NCBI GenBank assembly: GCA_021234155.1 | Contig: JAJEKV010000008.1 | Span: 6,848,445 to 6,912,444 of the forward strand | Reading direction: 5' to 3' | Source of the DNA: Isoetes taiwanensis | Lineage: Eukaryota > Streptophyta > Lycopodiopsida > Isoetales > Isoetaceae | Length of the DNA stretch: 64,000 nt | In this document: positions 14,336 to 24,780 of the stretch, piece after piece | How positions within the stretch are numbered: position 1 is the first letter of the stretch | Layout of the letters: the number at the start of each line of letters is the position of its first letter | Notes under the pieces: generated by a model | The model's database searches: none | What the model saw: the letters and a program-made list of their open reading frames with translations, nothing else | What the model was told of the DNA's origin: nothing | Made by a program: the position numbers and the translations under genes

Positions 14336-14646
14336 TCCATTCACCCGGTTTGGACCGTGATCTCATAGATAGTGCCAAACATTTATGACAATCACTAGCC
14401 TCAAGATGCAATAAGAAATATCTAAAGATTCTAATCACAATCCTTAAACATCAATTTCATACCAGACAAGAGGTAATTGACTTGCAATTTGCTCCTCTTG
14501 GACCTGCTTTCTTTTCACCTTTATTCTTCTCGGCTTCAGAAGTTCTTGCTTTTTGCGTCGCCTTAAGAGATCTTGTGTGCTGCTAAGCCACTCAAATTTC
14601 CAATGCTTCCATCACCCACAGCTCCACTGGTAAAGACCGGAACTGA

Positions 14647-14658
14647 GCTCTGATACCA
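14647..14658 (-). other. tRNA-iMet primer-binding site
   Basis: The minus strand reads TGGTATCAGAGC, two bases inside the 5' LTR. It is complementary to the 3' end of plant initiator methionine tRNA, the primer for minus-strand DNA synthesis in most plant LTR elements. Confidence 0.93.
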
Positions 14659-14660
14659 AT

Positions 14661-15273
14661 TGTTACGAATGCTCTATTCTTCTTGCAAATTCATTACTTA
14701 TTAAAAATAAAACAACACGTGGTACTCGATTTACCACCCAACCGAACCAACTAGGAGATGTCACCAAGTCAAGCTACTCTGCAAGACTGTATAAGAACAA
14801 GCTCTTTCTAGCCACCAACCACTAGTGTTACAGGAACTCCTTCTAATGATATGATCAAGCAAGAGACAAGAGAAAATACTGCAAAGCAAAGCTAGGCTCA
14901 TCATCAACATAGAAAGAAGCAGATCTAGTTGTGCAGTCAGCTTAGACCCCTATGCACCTTTCTGGGCATGATTTTCAAACCGTAAGGAATCTATAGACAA
15001 CCAAGTGGAAACTAGACTTCAAGGGCTTTCCAAAAAGGTAAGGATCTCCGATTTCTGAGTTGTGGTCGCGGAGATATCACGTCTTAAAATTGTCCTTCTA
15101 TTTATAGGTAACAACACCTTTTTTGCCTTTTTGCTTTTAAATAAAGGACAAGATTTATTTTTAGCTCTCTTTTTGATAATATCAAGACTTAGACATACTG
15201 AATGACTTTCTTACTTGATCATATATCAATAAATATTGTCCCATGCAAGGCCACTCCCTCGAGCACCATATTA
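14661..15273 (-). repeat. 5' LTR of the non-autonomous element
   Basis: 613 bp. Its outer terminus reads TAATATGG instead of TGATATGG, so the terminal TG has mutated since insertion. Confidence 0.92.
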
Positions 15274-15361
15274 TTAACAATACAAAGAGGAGGTGATAGC
15301 TTTGCTTTCCCACCATCAAATTCTAACTTCACTATTTATCAGATAATTTCATAATGTACAA

Positions 15362-15612
15362 CTTATGCACGTAACACTTAAAAGTGTGCAAAAACAAACA
15401 AAAGGCTGATGCATATCTAAATGTGTGACATTATTATGGGTTATAGCGTACATGACATGATTGCAACTTATACCACTATCAGAAATATCAGAAATTGTTT
15501 ACTGGGCACACAGTATTCTATGCACATGATTACAGCTTATATTGAACACTTAAATATAAGCATTTATGCACGTAACACTTATGTGTGAAAGCACAAACAG
15601 AAGGCTGATGCA
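15362..15612 (+). repeat. Direct repeat pair ~200 bp apart
   Basis: TATGCACGTAACACTTA followed by an AGGCTGATGCAT block occurs near 15365 and again near 15568. It suggests an old tandem duplication of about 200 bases. Confidence 0.5.
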
Positions 15613-16690
15613 TTATCCAAGAAAAATATGCTTGGATAAGAGATACTCACATGGAGGCCTCCCTCAATTAAGCCGCAAATACTGCGACATTATAAAATCT
15701 ATCCACTAAAATCACCTCCAAGGAGCTACAAAACAACATAAACTGATTATAGGTTGCTTCTTCTGGCAAAGGACATGGAAAAGAAGAAATAATTCTGCCT
15801 GAAACCTGAAGCACAGCCAAAATTAAAGAAATGCTACCTGAAGCTCTAGTATGCTCTCTGGGCAAGGAAGCAATGTCCCAAAGCAAGGAATATCCAAATG
15901 CAGCAAACATCAGGCTTATATCTTCTATCCAACCTTCTGGAGCACTATTATCTGCTTAAGGAAGTTAGCAGCGGTGGCGGAGCCACGGTTTCTCTCTGCA
16001 GAAGCAAAACAGGAGGTAAGAAAAAGTGCTTGCAAAATCGGCTCGGTACAGAGCCAATCAAGGAAATGGAGCTCATGCACAAATGGGCAAGTGGTTCGGC
16101 GAGTTCTAAGATTCCAAGAGAAAAACCAAAAGAAAGAGAGACTTCAGAATCTTTGCAAACCGAGCTTATGGATCCTTGCAAACCTATTCAGAATCTTTGC
16201 AAAACAGAGCTTATGTATATTTGCAAACAAAGTTTATGGATATTCGGTTTCATGCATTTAGAAAGCGCAGATAAGGAAAGGCAATAATCGACAGCAAGAA
16301 TCATCAACCCTAAATGGAACAACAACCATAAATGGATCAAAAAAACTACCTGAATGTCAAATTCGAAGGTCCAGCCTGCTGGCCGCCAACAATCTGGCGA
16401 TTGTTTCCTGAATGCGAAGAACCTGAATGGAAAGAATCTGGCGCGGAATTTGATAACTAAAGCATTTTAAAGGAGTTTGAAAATAATGAAAGGAAGAGGC
16501 ATCTCGGCTGTGTAGGAACGTTTGCAGCAAATTATGCTACAAATTATGCTTCTCAAAAAATTAGCCGCCATCAAATAATCATGATAGTTGGAGAATAATT
16601 CCAGACACTATTCTAAAGGAAACCTACGTTTAGAAATTGAATTTGGGGGGAATAAGAAATGGGAAAAGACTTACAATATCGGGGAAGTTA
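15613..16690. other. No recognisable gene
   Basis: Contains a short degenerate array at about 16144-16245 in which AATCTTTGCAAA(A)C and GAGCTTATGGA alternate. Overlapping frames of 129 and 136 codons on the plus strand show no family features and are probably chance. Confidence 0.45.
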
Positions 16691-16838
16691 TTTTTCTTAC
16701 CAGTTTTTTTGCCGGTTTCCAATTTTTTTATCTCAAAATTTTGCTTTTTGGCCGGATTTTGATGTCTACAGGCGGCCGGAAAAAAGAGGACACACCCACC
16801 CAAAAACATTTTAAAAACATTTTAAGTAAGTAGATAAC
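16690..16838 (+). repeat. Interspersed repeat, copy 2
   Basis: Partner of 9757-9900 in the same orientation, ending in the same TTTTAAGTAAGTAGA phrase. Confidence 0.55.
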
Positions 16839-17392
16839 AGTAATTCGCCCCATCGCCCAGGCGTTTATTAGGATGATGTCTTTTCTGGCACTGTAAGCAT
16901 TAACCCAAATATATTGATCATGAACATGTAATATGCACTGCATCCTGCTAGTGCATCCAAATAATCGGCAAAATAATCAGCAGTTCTGCTTGCAGAAATG
17001 TCAAGTAACAACATTTGATCTTGCAGCATGCAGGCTTACTGCATGATTAAGGCTTAGATTCAATGGATCCAGAGAATTTAGTTTTCAGTTTGTGTAGTGG
17101 GTTGATCTAACAACTGAAGGAATGGTTAGAGATCTTATTGGACTCTTGTATGTAAGGGGAGAGTCTTCTTTTTTTTTGCATATCATTACTAGAAGAGTAC
17201 TGATAACTAATTATCAGTACTGGTTTAATATCAGGACAATTAAATACTTGAAGAAACAATGTAAATTTATATTGAAACTAAGATTGGCACAAGATTTCAC
17301 TTAATCAGCATTCAGAATTTAAAACAGGTTAAAACATGTAATCAGTATCAATTATGTACAATTTAAATCTGTATCAGCTTCAATCCATCGGC

Positions 17393-19666
17393 CTAACAGC
17401 TAAAATTATTAATGTTGCAACCTATTAAAAGTAGAGGTCTTTTGGCATCAACATTCTGCAACTTTTGTAAAACATTCGTTGCACATTGAGCTGCATCTTC
17501 ACCAAAATTTAGCACACTATGGGCTTTTCCAGAACAGTTTTCAGCCACTGGAATTTGAGGAATGATTGTTGCATTATTTCCTGTAGAACCATTGTTTACC
17601 TTATCAGTATTTACTTTTGAAGGCATGTCCACTACTGCAGCTGCTAAATTGATCACATTTGGAGGTGTTACAATACTATTTCCTTGGTTTGGAGGTGCTG
17701 CAGTACTGTTTCCTTGGTCAAATGCAGCAGTGTCGTCTTGAGTAATCGTAGCAGTGTTATTTTGGTGAACCTACATGCATAATTATAAGAAATATACTAT
17801 AACTACATACCTTCTTCTTCACAACCTCCTCATCCAGTTGCCTCATCTTCTTCAAAGACTCTTCGTAACTTTCAGTTCTTCCACCAAGAACTAGAGCTTG
17901 CTGCATAGCTCTCATTTGAACATCTCCACTTCTATCATATTTTTTTAAGGTCTCTGTTCTGCTATGTCCTGTCAAATCCTGTAAGTATTCATGTGGAATT
18001 CCCATGATGCAGCCACGAGAAATCCCATAATGATACAAGTCATTATTTGTTACTAGAAAACCTAAAAAAATAGCAAAACTCAGTAAAAAATATGTCCAAG
18101 GGTAGTAAGAAAAAAAATGACACTACAAAATACCTGCAATCTTTGTACAAACATTTCCAAGCAGCCCAAGTTTATGAATTCCAAGATTTCCCCACTAATA
18201 CCATACATCAACTGGCAGGTTGATTGATAATAGCAAGAAATAAGTGTCGTTTGTCAACATCATCATCATCTTTAAATGGAGGTAACTTCTTCTAATATTC
18301 AACAAATGTTTCGTACAAATCCTTGTTAATAAACTCATACACCTTCACTGGATTTCTTTTCGTGGCTTCATCACAATGGTCCAAATCAGGGTAGTGAGTC
18401 TTGCTTGCGCGTTGGAGAGATCTGTAGACATCAAGAACACTATCAAAAGAATTACTTGGCCATCAAAAAAGAAAAAACACAAAATGCTTACTCAATGTAA
18501 CGGCCATGAGCATCCTCAAGAAATTTAAAGTCATTGTACATTAATTTCCATGACTCTTCACGAACTCGAATGAAGAAATTTACTGCACAATACAGTTGGA
18601 CTCACATTGAAAGTCCTTTACCATAATTTGATGCAAAATGCTTGTCATTTAAAAACTTCATAGCTATATCTGTGAGTTTTTTCTTCGCATGAGGCCTTGG
18701 CACATTTTTTGCTTGTAATGTAGACATCTTGTTGCCTGCCCCATGCCTCTCTGCATCAAAAATTAGAAAGTAGAAAATCTTGTAAGATAGTAGACTTATC
18801 AAGTTGAATGATAATCTACTGCTAATCAACTACAAACTGATAATTTATTACAAACTTAATTATTAATCAACTACAAAGAAGATAATATAACTATAAAATG
18901 AATGATATCGACATATAAAAATACTCACTTAAAAAATGGGTGTTTTTTGATATGAACTGCCTCCTCAATTATTCCTGTTCTGTTCATTCGAGCCTCCCTT
19001 GCTTCATTTATAAGGCGACCAAAGCTAAACAACATTGTTTTCACCGTTGCACCTAACAAAAACAATAAATAAACCGTTAAATGTATGACTAAAGAATTCA
19101 CTTTCATTTATTTATGCATACCAGAGTATAAAGAACCATCTTCTTTTTGCACTTGCTGAATAAAGAACTTGATTTCACGACCAAGTTGTGGATACCTATC
19201 ACGGCCCATATCTTGCAATTTTTCTTCCACATTTATGATGCCAAGCTTGCTGGCATACCGTTTTCTCCATGCATAAATTCTGCACAAGTTGTTTAGAAAA
19301 AAGTTAGGATCCTAAATATCAATATCAAAAAGCTCATAACCTCACCTTTCCTCCACAGATATTGTATATCTTACAGTATTCTTGTTCACATTTCGCTGTC
19401 AAGCTCAACAAACTAAAAGAGAGGATTCAATCATATGCATCATAAAATAAAACAATTAAATCAGAATTACCTGCTGACGCTTCTTCCCTTTTTTTGTCAC
19501 GTTTGTTTCAGGCTGTTTATGATAGACTGTATAAATTATAGAACAGCACAATCATTTTCGTCCTAAAAACACTAAAACAGTCAAAGTAAAATAAAATCTT
19601 ACCTTCTTTCGCTGAATTTGAGAAGGAAGTCGGATTGCTTGCAGATGGCATGATATTTTCGTCCAT
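17393..19666 (-). pseudogene. Multi-exon tyrosine-recombinase-like (Crypton/DUF3504-like) gene, disrupted
   Basis: Nine exons join in phase on the minus strand: 19603-19666 (starting ATG at 19666), 19471-19526, 19346-19395, 19122-19279, 18929-19052, 18492-18746, 18134-18421, 17811-18061 and 17393-17770 (stop). Each junction has GT/AG ends. The N-terminal half (exons 3-5) is Lys/Arg-rich and helical, like a core-binding domain. Exon 8 carries PHEYLQDLTGHSRTETLKKY. Its GH and the Tyr nine residues after the His match the catalytic His and nucleophilic Tyr spacing of tyrosine recombinases, and the block resembles Crypton-derived DUF3504 proteins. The upstream catalytic Arg is not clear. Exon 6 has a TGA and exon 7 two TAGs and a one-base frameshift, so this copy is probably dead. 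The last exon is Asn/Pro-rich. The family call is inference; the exon structure is well supported. Confidence 0.6.
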
Positions 19667-19790
19667 TCTAGGTAGAACAAGAGCATTTCTTGAAATCTCA
19701 ACTGCATCATTATAACGGATGCAGATGGCATGATATTTTCGTCATTTCTAGCTAGAGCACCAGCATTTCTAGAAATATCTAACTACTGGA
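19630..19790. repeat. Tandem duplication, ~79-bp unit, at the 5' end of the recombinase-like gene
   Basis: GCAGATGGCATGATATTTTC followed by GTC(C)ATTCTAG and AGCATTTCT(T/A)GAAAT occurs twice in a row. The inner copy contains the proposed start codon (ATG at 19666); the outer copy lacks it because of a one-base difference, so the duplication touches the gene's start. Confidence 0.75.
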
Positions 19791-20034
19791 TCTACAACTC
19801 GATCTTCGGGCCTCGTCCTTACGTGCCAAATATCTGGCCTCGGACGTACAGCCGAGGCCACGAATTTTTGGTTATCAGCCTTAGCTAGACCGATTTTGCA
19901 AGCACAGTAATAATAACTTTGTTACCATTGCAGGAGCCTCAAGAGAAGCACGAATTGGGGTCCATATCTATGACTTCCTAAACCAGAATGGTAAGAGGGA
20001 ATAATAACAAGCCTTGGACAGCATGGAAACCCCG

Positions 20035-20042
20035 TATATAAT
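20035..20042 (+). promoter_or_regulatory. Possible TATA box for the DOMON-b561 gene
   Basis: TATATAAT lies about 205 bases upstream of the start codon and is the best TATA-like match in that interval. The transcription start is not known. Confidence 0.35.
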
Positions 20043-20246
20043 AGTTTTTCCTGTTGACAATTTAATCAGATGAATCAACGGAACTTCATTGTTATCCTTG
20101 CGGTCGAATCTTTAAACATGTGGTCGTGCATTCTTGCTTGTTATTTCCTCTCCACTTTCACCGGGACTTTGAGAAAATGCTTGGAAATTTCAAGCATTCT
20201 GATATAACTGGATGCAATATCGTGCCATCGAACATAGATTTTCATT

Positions 20247-21305
20247 ATGAGAAATTTTCTTAGAGTTGCAATTACACTCTCAATTCTCGTACTATCAGCC
20301 CAAATCAGGAAGGCAGAGGCACAAGAATGTTCAAAAACAGGGCAACAAGGGACGACATACGACAAATGCATGAAACTAAATTCACAGAATGCATCAATAG
20401 CATGGACATATCACAAGCAGAACCGCACTCTCCAAATTGCCTTCTCAGGGACCCAATTGACAGATTCTGGTTGGGTAGGATGGGGATTAAATCCTAGGTA
20501 TCCTCTCATGGTCGGATCAGGGGTATTTGTAGCCTTCAAAAATGCAAGCGGATCATACGTTCTGACATATAATTTAACATGGGATGTGCAAAGGGGAGCT
20601 GTTCCGCTCCTTCCAGGGCCTGTAGATCTGCAAATTAATTCCAAGGAAGTGGAAAGAGAAGGCAATTCAACCAGAATTTTTGTATCTCTAAATTCCAGCA
20701 CAGATGTTCTTCACCATGTCTGGAATCGTGGGTCTTATGTAGACGGATCTTCTCCTCAACCCCATTCTACTTCTGTCCAAGATTTGATTTCCACTGAAAG
20801 CATAGATATGGTAGCAGGGGAAATATACAGGAAAAAAATTACCCACTTCAAAATAAAAAATTCCCATGCCATAACAAGCATATTATCATGGGGTATGCTT
20901 CTACCATTTGCTTTGTTGTTTGGGGAATTATCAGGTTGGGGGCTTTTATGCCATGTGCCTAGTTTTATGCTTTGTGTAGCAAGTTTTGGTTTGGGGATTT
21001 GGCTTGAGGAAAGGTCAGATGCATCAGTTGACCCTGACCATAGAAACATTGGATATGCTTTAGTGGTTTTGAGCACCATTCATATTGTGCTGGCAAGCTT
21101 GCAACATATTAAAAAATGGGACCAAGGAGTCATGCGGGTCGGTTTTACCTTGGGGATCAGGGTTTCCATTATCGTGCTTGGTATAGTCAACATATGGTCT
21201 GGCTTTGACATGTTCAATGCTGGTAAGGGATGGCGCATTGTGTATATTGTAACTACTGTAATTGTCTCCATTTTCTCATTAGTTGCACTTTTCTTCTTCA
21301 AATAA
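20247..21305 (+). CDS. DOMON domain plus cytochrome b561 protein
   Basis: A single-exon 352-aa protein. Residues 1-26 form a signal peptide ending near KAEAQ. A DOMON domain (about 45-165) carries DSGWVGWGLNP, the usual core of plant DOMON proteins. Five hydrophobic segments follow (about 209-228, 231-252, 267-287, 299-319 and 331-351), the cytochrome b561 module. CYBDOM proteins pass electrons across the plasma membrane, with the DOMON domain outside the cell. Three heme-ligand positions hold His (H207, H236, H265). The fourth, normally in a YHH motif at the start of TM4, is replaced by FTLGIRVS near 300-307. One of the two hemes may therefore be missing or bound differently. The frame has no lesion. 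A decayed copy of the 3' half lies at 22757-23112. Confidence 0.88.
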   Translation: MRNFLRVAITLSILVLSAQIRKAEAQECSKTGQQGTTYDKCMKLNSQNASIAWTYHKQNRTLQIAFSGTQLTDSGWVGWGLNPRYPLMVGSGVFVAFKNASGSYVLTYNLTWDVQRGAVPLLPGPVDLQINSKEVEREGNSTRIFVSLNSSTDVLHHVWNRGSYVDGSSPQPHSTSVQDLISTESIDMVAGEIYRKKITHFKIKNSHAITSILSWGMLLPFALLFGELSGWGLLCHVPSFMLCVASFGLGIWLEERSDASVDPDHRNIGYALVVLSTIHIVLASLQHIKKWDQGVMRVGFTLGIRVSIIVLGIVNIWSGFDMFNAGKGWRIVYIVTTVIVSIFSLVALFFFK

Positions 21306-22756
21306 GAGGAAGAGACAACAATTTTTAGGCCAAATAAGAGGAAAGACAACTTCAGTGTTTTACGTAAGATTTTTTTTTTGTTCTGATGGAAAAGAAAGAT
21401 AAACTGACTATGTTTATGTAATTTTTTTTCTTTTCTTTTAATAGAAAAGTTTAAAGTTCTTGCTTGCATATTTCCAAATTTATTATACTTACTGAACATG
21501 TGCTTGCTTTTCCTTGGAATAACTAGTGAATTCGCCTTTTCCTTCCTCACAAGCACCCTACAAAAAAGGGATGAAACAACCATCGTAACATCTATCATCA
21601 ATACATTTAAAGCCCAACAACTTGAAAAAAAAAATTGAACAAAGAGAAAGAGAGCTGAAACCACTTAACATTTGACTCACCTATCTTACACGAACTTATC
21701 TCTAAAGCTACAAATTGCTGAATTAGTGAAATTCCTAGGCATTATTTAATTCCCTGGTCCTAATTGTTCAGAGATATTTGTTTGTTTAATCACATGGTAG
21801 AATAGACAAACTTGCCTATCTTTGGACCCTTTTTGCTTCTTAGCACAAGCTAAGCATTAGTTCAGTAGGGTCTAGCTCGTGGTCTAGTATGACGAGGGTA
21901 TTTGGTAATACTAACCTCACTAGATTTGGGAATGTTGAGGATATGGCATGTGGATCAGTCCCTGACTCGTAGTGTTGAAACCGAGCTTGCAATCCTATCC
22001 CTAGTGAATTATATCTTCCAGAGGTACCGACCCTTTGTTCTCCTTATGATATCTAGGTTTTTGCTCAGTTAGGTCATCAATGCAAATCTTGGCTAGTCCT
22101 TGCTACTTTTGAGAGCACTATAGACTCTACTATGAGCATGGTCTCCAAGCCGCCTATGGTCATGCATCCAATGTTCCTAGTTGATTCCTCCAATGCCTCT
22201 TATGGTCTTTGCCAATTCCTCATATGTGCTACTTTGCATCATCAGCCATGGGAGTGGGTGGTCCCATCTGACCTTGTTTATACTTTTTTTTTCTGACATC
22301 ATGGTAAACTCGGCCATGTGCCTATAGCATCTAATCCTACATATATGCTGATCTAACTGTTGATTTGGTTATGTTTAGACAATGTGGACTATATATTATT
22401 ACATAGAATTTAAAGTTTGATTTGATTGTCTGGCCTGAAAGCCAAATCATAGTTTCATCTGGCCTTTTGCCCAAGATTTTAATGTTTATGGTATGTTTGA
22501 TGATGTTTTGGGTTGTTCGAGCCCATTGCATGGTTCTCATGATCTATTGGTCACCGTAAACATTAAAAAATCTATTCCATTTCATTCTATTTTTTCTATG
22601 TCCTCAACAAGTCTCTTTCTATTCTCAAAATCATCACTCTCCATTCTAATTATTGCAATTGTGTTTCTATCGTATCTTTTCATATACGTTGTCGTGTATA
22701 CTTTTTGACCGACAATTCTATTCGAGTTGAATGTCTCTATTTAAAGTTCCTATTTT
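21306..22756. other. No recognisable gene
   Basis: AT-rich 3' flank of the DOMON-b561 gene. AATAAG at 21303 and 21333 could serve as weak poly(A) signals. Frames on both strands are short and featureless. Confidence 0.45.
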
Positions 22757-23112
22757 GGATATTTGGCTTGAGAAAAGGTCAGATGTATCAATTGACCCTG
22801 GCCATAGGAAAATTGGATATGCTCTATTAGTTTTGAGCACCATTTATATTCTGTTGGCAAGTTTGCAACATCAGTTGACTCTAGCCATAGGAACACTAGA
22901 TATGCTCTAGCAGTTTTGGGCACCATTCATATTGTGCCGGTAAGTTTGCAACACATTAAAAGTTGCACCCAAGAAGGAGCTAACAAGTCCATGTGTGTTA
23001 CTCTTACCTTGGGGATTAGGGTTTCCATTGTAGTGCTTGGTATAGTCAATATATGGTTGGGCTGTGACATGTTCAATGCTGGCAAAGGATGGCGCATTGT
23101 GTTATGTTCTTG
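22757..23112 (+). pseudogene. Broken partial duplicate of the DOMON-b561 gene
   Basis: Sequence matching 21000-21250 of the upstream gene is present at roughly 85% identity by eye. The segment coding for SVDPDHRNIGYALVVLSTIH and the next helix occurs twice in tandem (about 22760-22868 and 22871-22960). It is followed by one copy of the TM4 and TM5 region with TLGIRVSIVVLGIVNIW and NAGKGWRIV. Nothing from the signal peptide or DOMON part is present, and frames are interrupted. The YHH heme motif is also absent here, so that loss predates the duplication. Confidence 0.85.
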
Positions 23113-23599
23113 TCAAGAAATATGATAAATTTTCTGGAAGAAATTCCAGAATCTCAATTTCAAAATAAATAAGCTTCTTCCAAATAAGAATCAGGGGAGA
23201 TATGCTTGCTTACTCACATGGAAAACGGTGAGATGGAGCAATTTAATGCAAGCACCGGGCAATTCAGAGAGTATGCACGTTTAATTAATTGAATAGAGTA
23301 AAGTTTTCTTTTATTTACAAGATGTCTCATTTACCTTCGTTTGCAACGAATAGAAGGTAAATGAACTTCTAGAGCTAAAGGACACGTGTCACGGGCAGTT
23401 AGCAACTGCCAGCCCCTGTTCTATTTGTAGTTTGGCTTAGATGTTTCTCCCATCAGCGTTGTTGTGCGCATCTCCATGCTAGATTTCTTCCGAGGCCTCT
23501 TCCCCCCCACCCTCCCTCTACTGATATATTGCCTACATGCTTCAGTTTCCTGTTTGACCTCACCAGTATGCCTTCTTTAGTTATTGTTGTTTGGTGGAT

Positions 23600-23800
23600 T
23601 AGGTGTATGGAGCCTTGGTGGCTTATTTCAGTATGGTTTTTAGTCTATGGTTTGGAGCCTTAATGGCATATACTGATATGGAATTATTGGTTTACGTGGT
23701 GGTAGAGCCTTGGTGGCTTGTTTGAGTTGGAAACCTTGGTGGTTGTTTTGTGGCTTTGGAGCCTTGGTGGCTTATGTTGGTAGCCTCTGGTGCCGGTGGG
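23600..23800 (+). repeat. Degenerate array of GGAGCCTTGGTGGCTTAT
   Basis: Five imperfect copies of a GGAGCCTTGGTGGCTT(A/G)T core, spaced about 45-55 bases. Intervening sequence is T/G-rich. Confidence 0.6.
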
Positions 23801-24043
23801 CCCGGGGTTTGTCTTACTTGAGAGTTTTTTTCTTTTGCAGGAAAACGCAATCATGTCTTAGGATTTTGGCTGGTGGAGCAGTGGCTTTCGATCAGGCTTC
23901 TATATAGCGGGTAGCACATGCCAGCTTGTGGTTTCCTTTTAGAATGTATTTGTAAACCCAAAAAGGCCTGTAGACATGAGGGTCCCTTTTCTCTCTTCAG
24001 TTGTGTATAGTGTCTCTTAGACGGTTGTTTATCTTTAGGGTTT

Positions 24044-24067
24044 CCTCGAAAACCCGAAAGGGCGAGG
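24044..24067 (+). repeat. Hairpin related to LINE family A 3' hairpin
   Basis: CCTCGAAAACCC, a four-base loop and GGGCGAGG make a short stem. Related hairpins stand near the 3' ends of the LINE copies at 49992-50017 and 63469-63495. Whether this locus is a LINE end is unclear; no reverse-transcriptase sequence is seen upstream. Confidence 0.4.
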
Positions 24068-24133
24068 TTTTCATCCCGGGGATAAGCTCCCTTCTTAGAG
24101 ATAGTTTAGCATGCAGCATAGCATGTGTTCTGT

Positions 24134-24266
24134 AGCATGTGTTCTGTTTATGGAGATGCTCACAAGGGCCATTTTGTAGCATGTGTTCTGTTTATGGAGA
24201 TGCTCACAAGGGCCATTTTGTGAGCATGTGTTCTGTTTATGGAGATGCTCACAAGGGCCATTTTGT
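24134..24266 (+). repeat. Three-copy tandem repeat, 44-bp unit
   Basis: AGCATGTGTTCTGTTTATGG followed by AGATGCTCACAAGGGCCATT and TTGT occurs three times nearly unchanged. A partial extra unit precedes it at about 24120. High identity suggests recent expansion. Confidence 0.9.
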
Positions 24267-24439
24267 CCACCTTGTCACTATAGCTCTAGAACTTATGTTT
24301 ATAAGACCTTAATGCTCAAACAATTGTTGAAAAACTACTACCTAGCAAAAGGGAACTTTCTTTCTTGTTCCAGTTAAATGGTTATATTTACCTTGATGGT
24401 TAAAAAAGAAGGCTTTTCTTGCCCAAGTTAAGGTTGGAT

Positions 24440-24780
24440 TACTTGCTTGGATGAACAGAAAGGGAAATATTTGGGAATGCCATGCTTGTTCAAGTGAGAA
24501 ACGGCCGCTTGATGGATCAACGTGGGGATTACTCTTGTCCAAGTCCAAAAATCACCTTGGATGATTAGAGGAGAACATTTTCAGGAGGATAAGATTAACC
24601 CTAAGAAGGGAAGGAACACCAAACCTTTTAAATGTTGACCAATGATTAACTTGAAAAGGGAGGTCTGATGGCTTTCTTCCAAGTCTAATGTCGATTGAGA
24701 ATGGTTGATCATGAGAAGGGAAGGATTATTATGGTACACGCACGAGGGAAGGGTCCATGGTGAAAGATCTATACGAAATT
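24440..24780 (+). mobile_element. Fragment of the same LTR family as 12940-15273
   Basis: On the plus strand it matches the last part of the interior of the 13-kb element. Shared blocks include CTTGATGGATCA, CTTGAAAAGGGAGGT and GAGAAGGGAAGGA, the polypurine tract. It then runs into TATTATGGTACACGC at 24727, the counterpart of the LTR start TGATATGGTGCTCGG. The LTR soon diverges. This is an old, truncated relative in the opposite orientation to the complete copy. Confidence 0.7.

Larger units (their letters stand above)
12940..15273 (-). mobile_element. Complete non-autonomous LTR retrotransposon (LARD/TRIM type), 2334 bp
   Basis: Two long direct repeats (12940-13545 and 14661-15273, about 90% alike by eye) flank a 1115-bp interior. 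The plus-strand repeats run from TGTTACGAATGC to ...ACCATATCA. The minus strand therefore starts with TGATATGG and ends with CGTAACA, the TG...CA ends expected of LTRs. Immediately inside the right LTR lies TGGTATCAGAGC on the minus strand, the standard initiator-Met tRNA primer site. Inside the left LTR is a purine run, the polypurine tract. Both ends are flanked by TTAAC (12935-12939 and 15274-15278), a 5-bp target duplication. The interior has no gag or pol frame, so the element depends on a relative for its proteins. A fragment of a related element lies at 24440-24780. Confidence 0.93.

Noticed and set aside
15851-16287. Overlapping plus-strand frames of 136 and 129 codons
   Set aside because: Two frames compete over the same bases, the ends run through a degenerate repeat, and no motif is seen.
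24134-24266. Regular direct repeats that could suggest a CRISPR array
   Set aside because: Units are contiguous with no unique spacers, and the DNA is plant nuclear.
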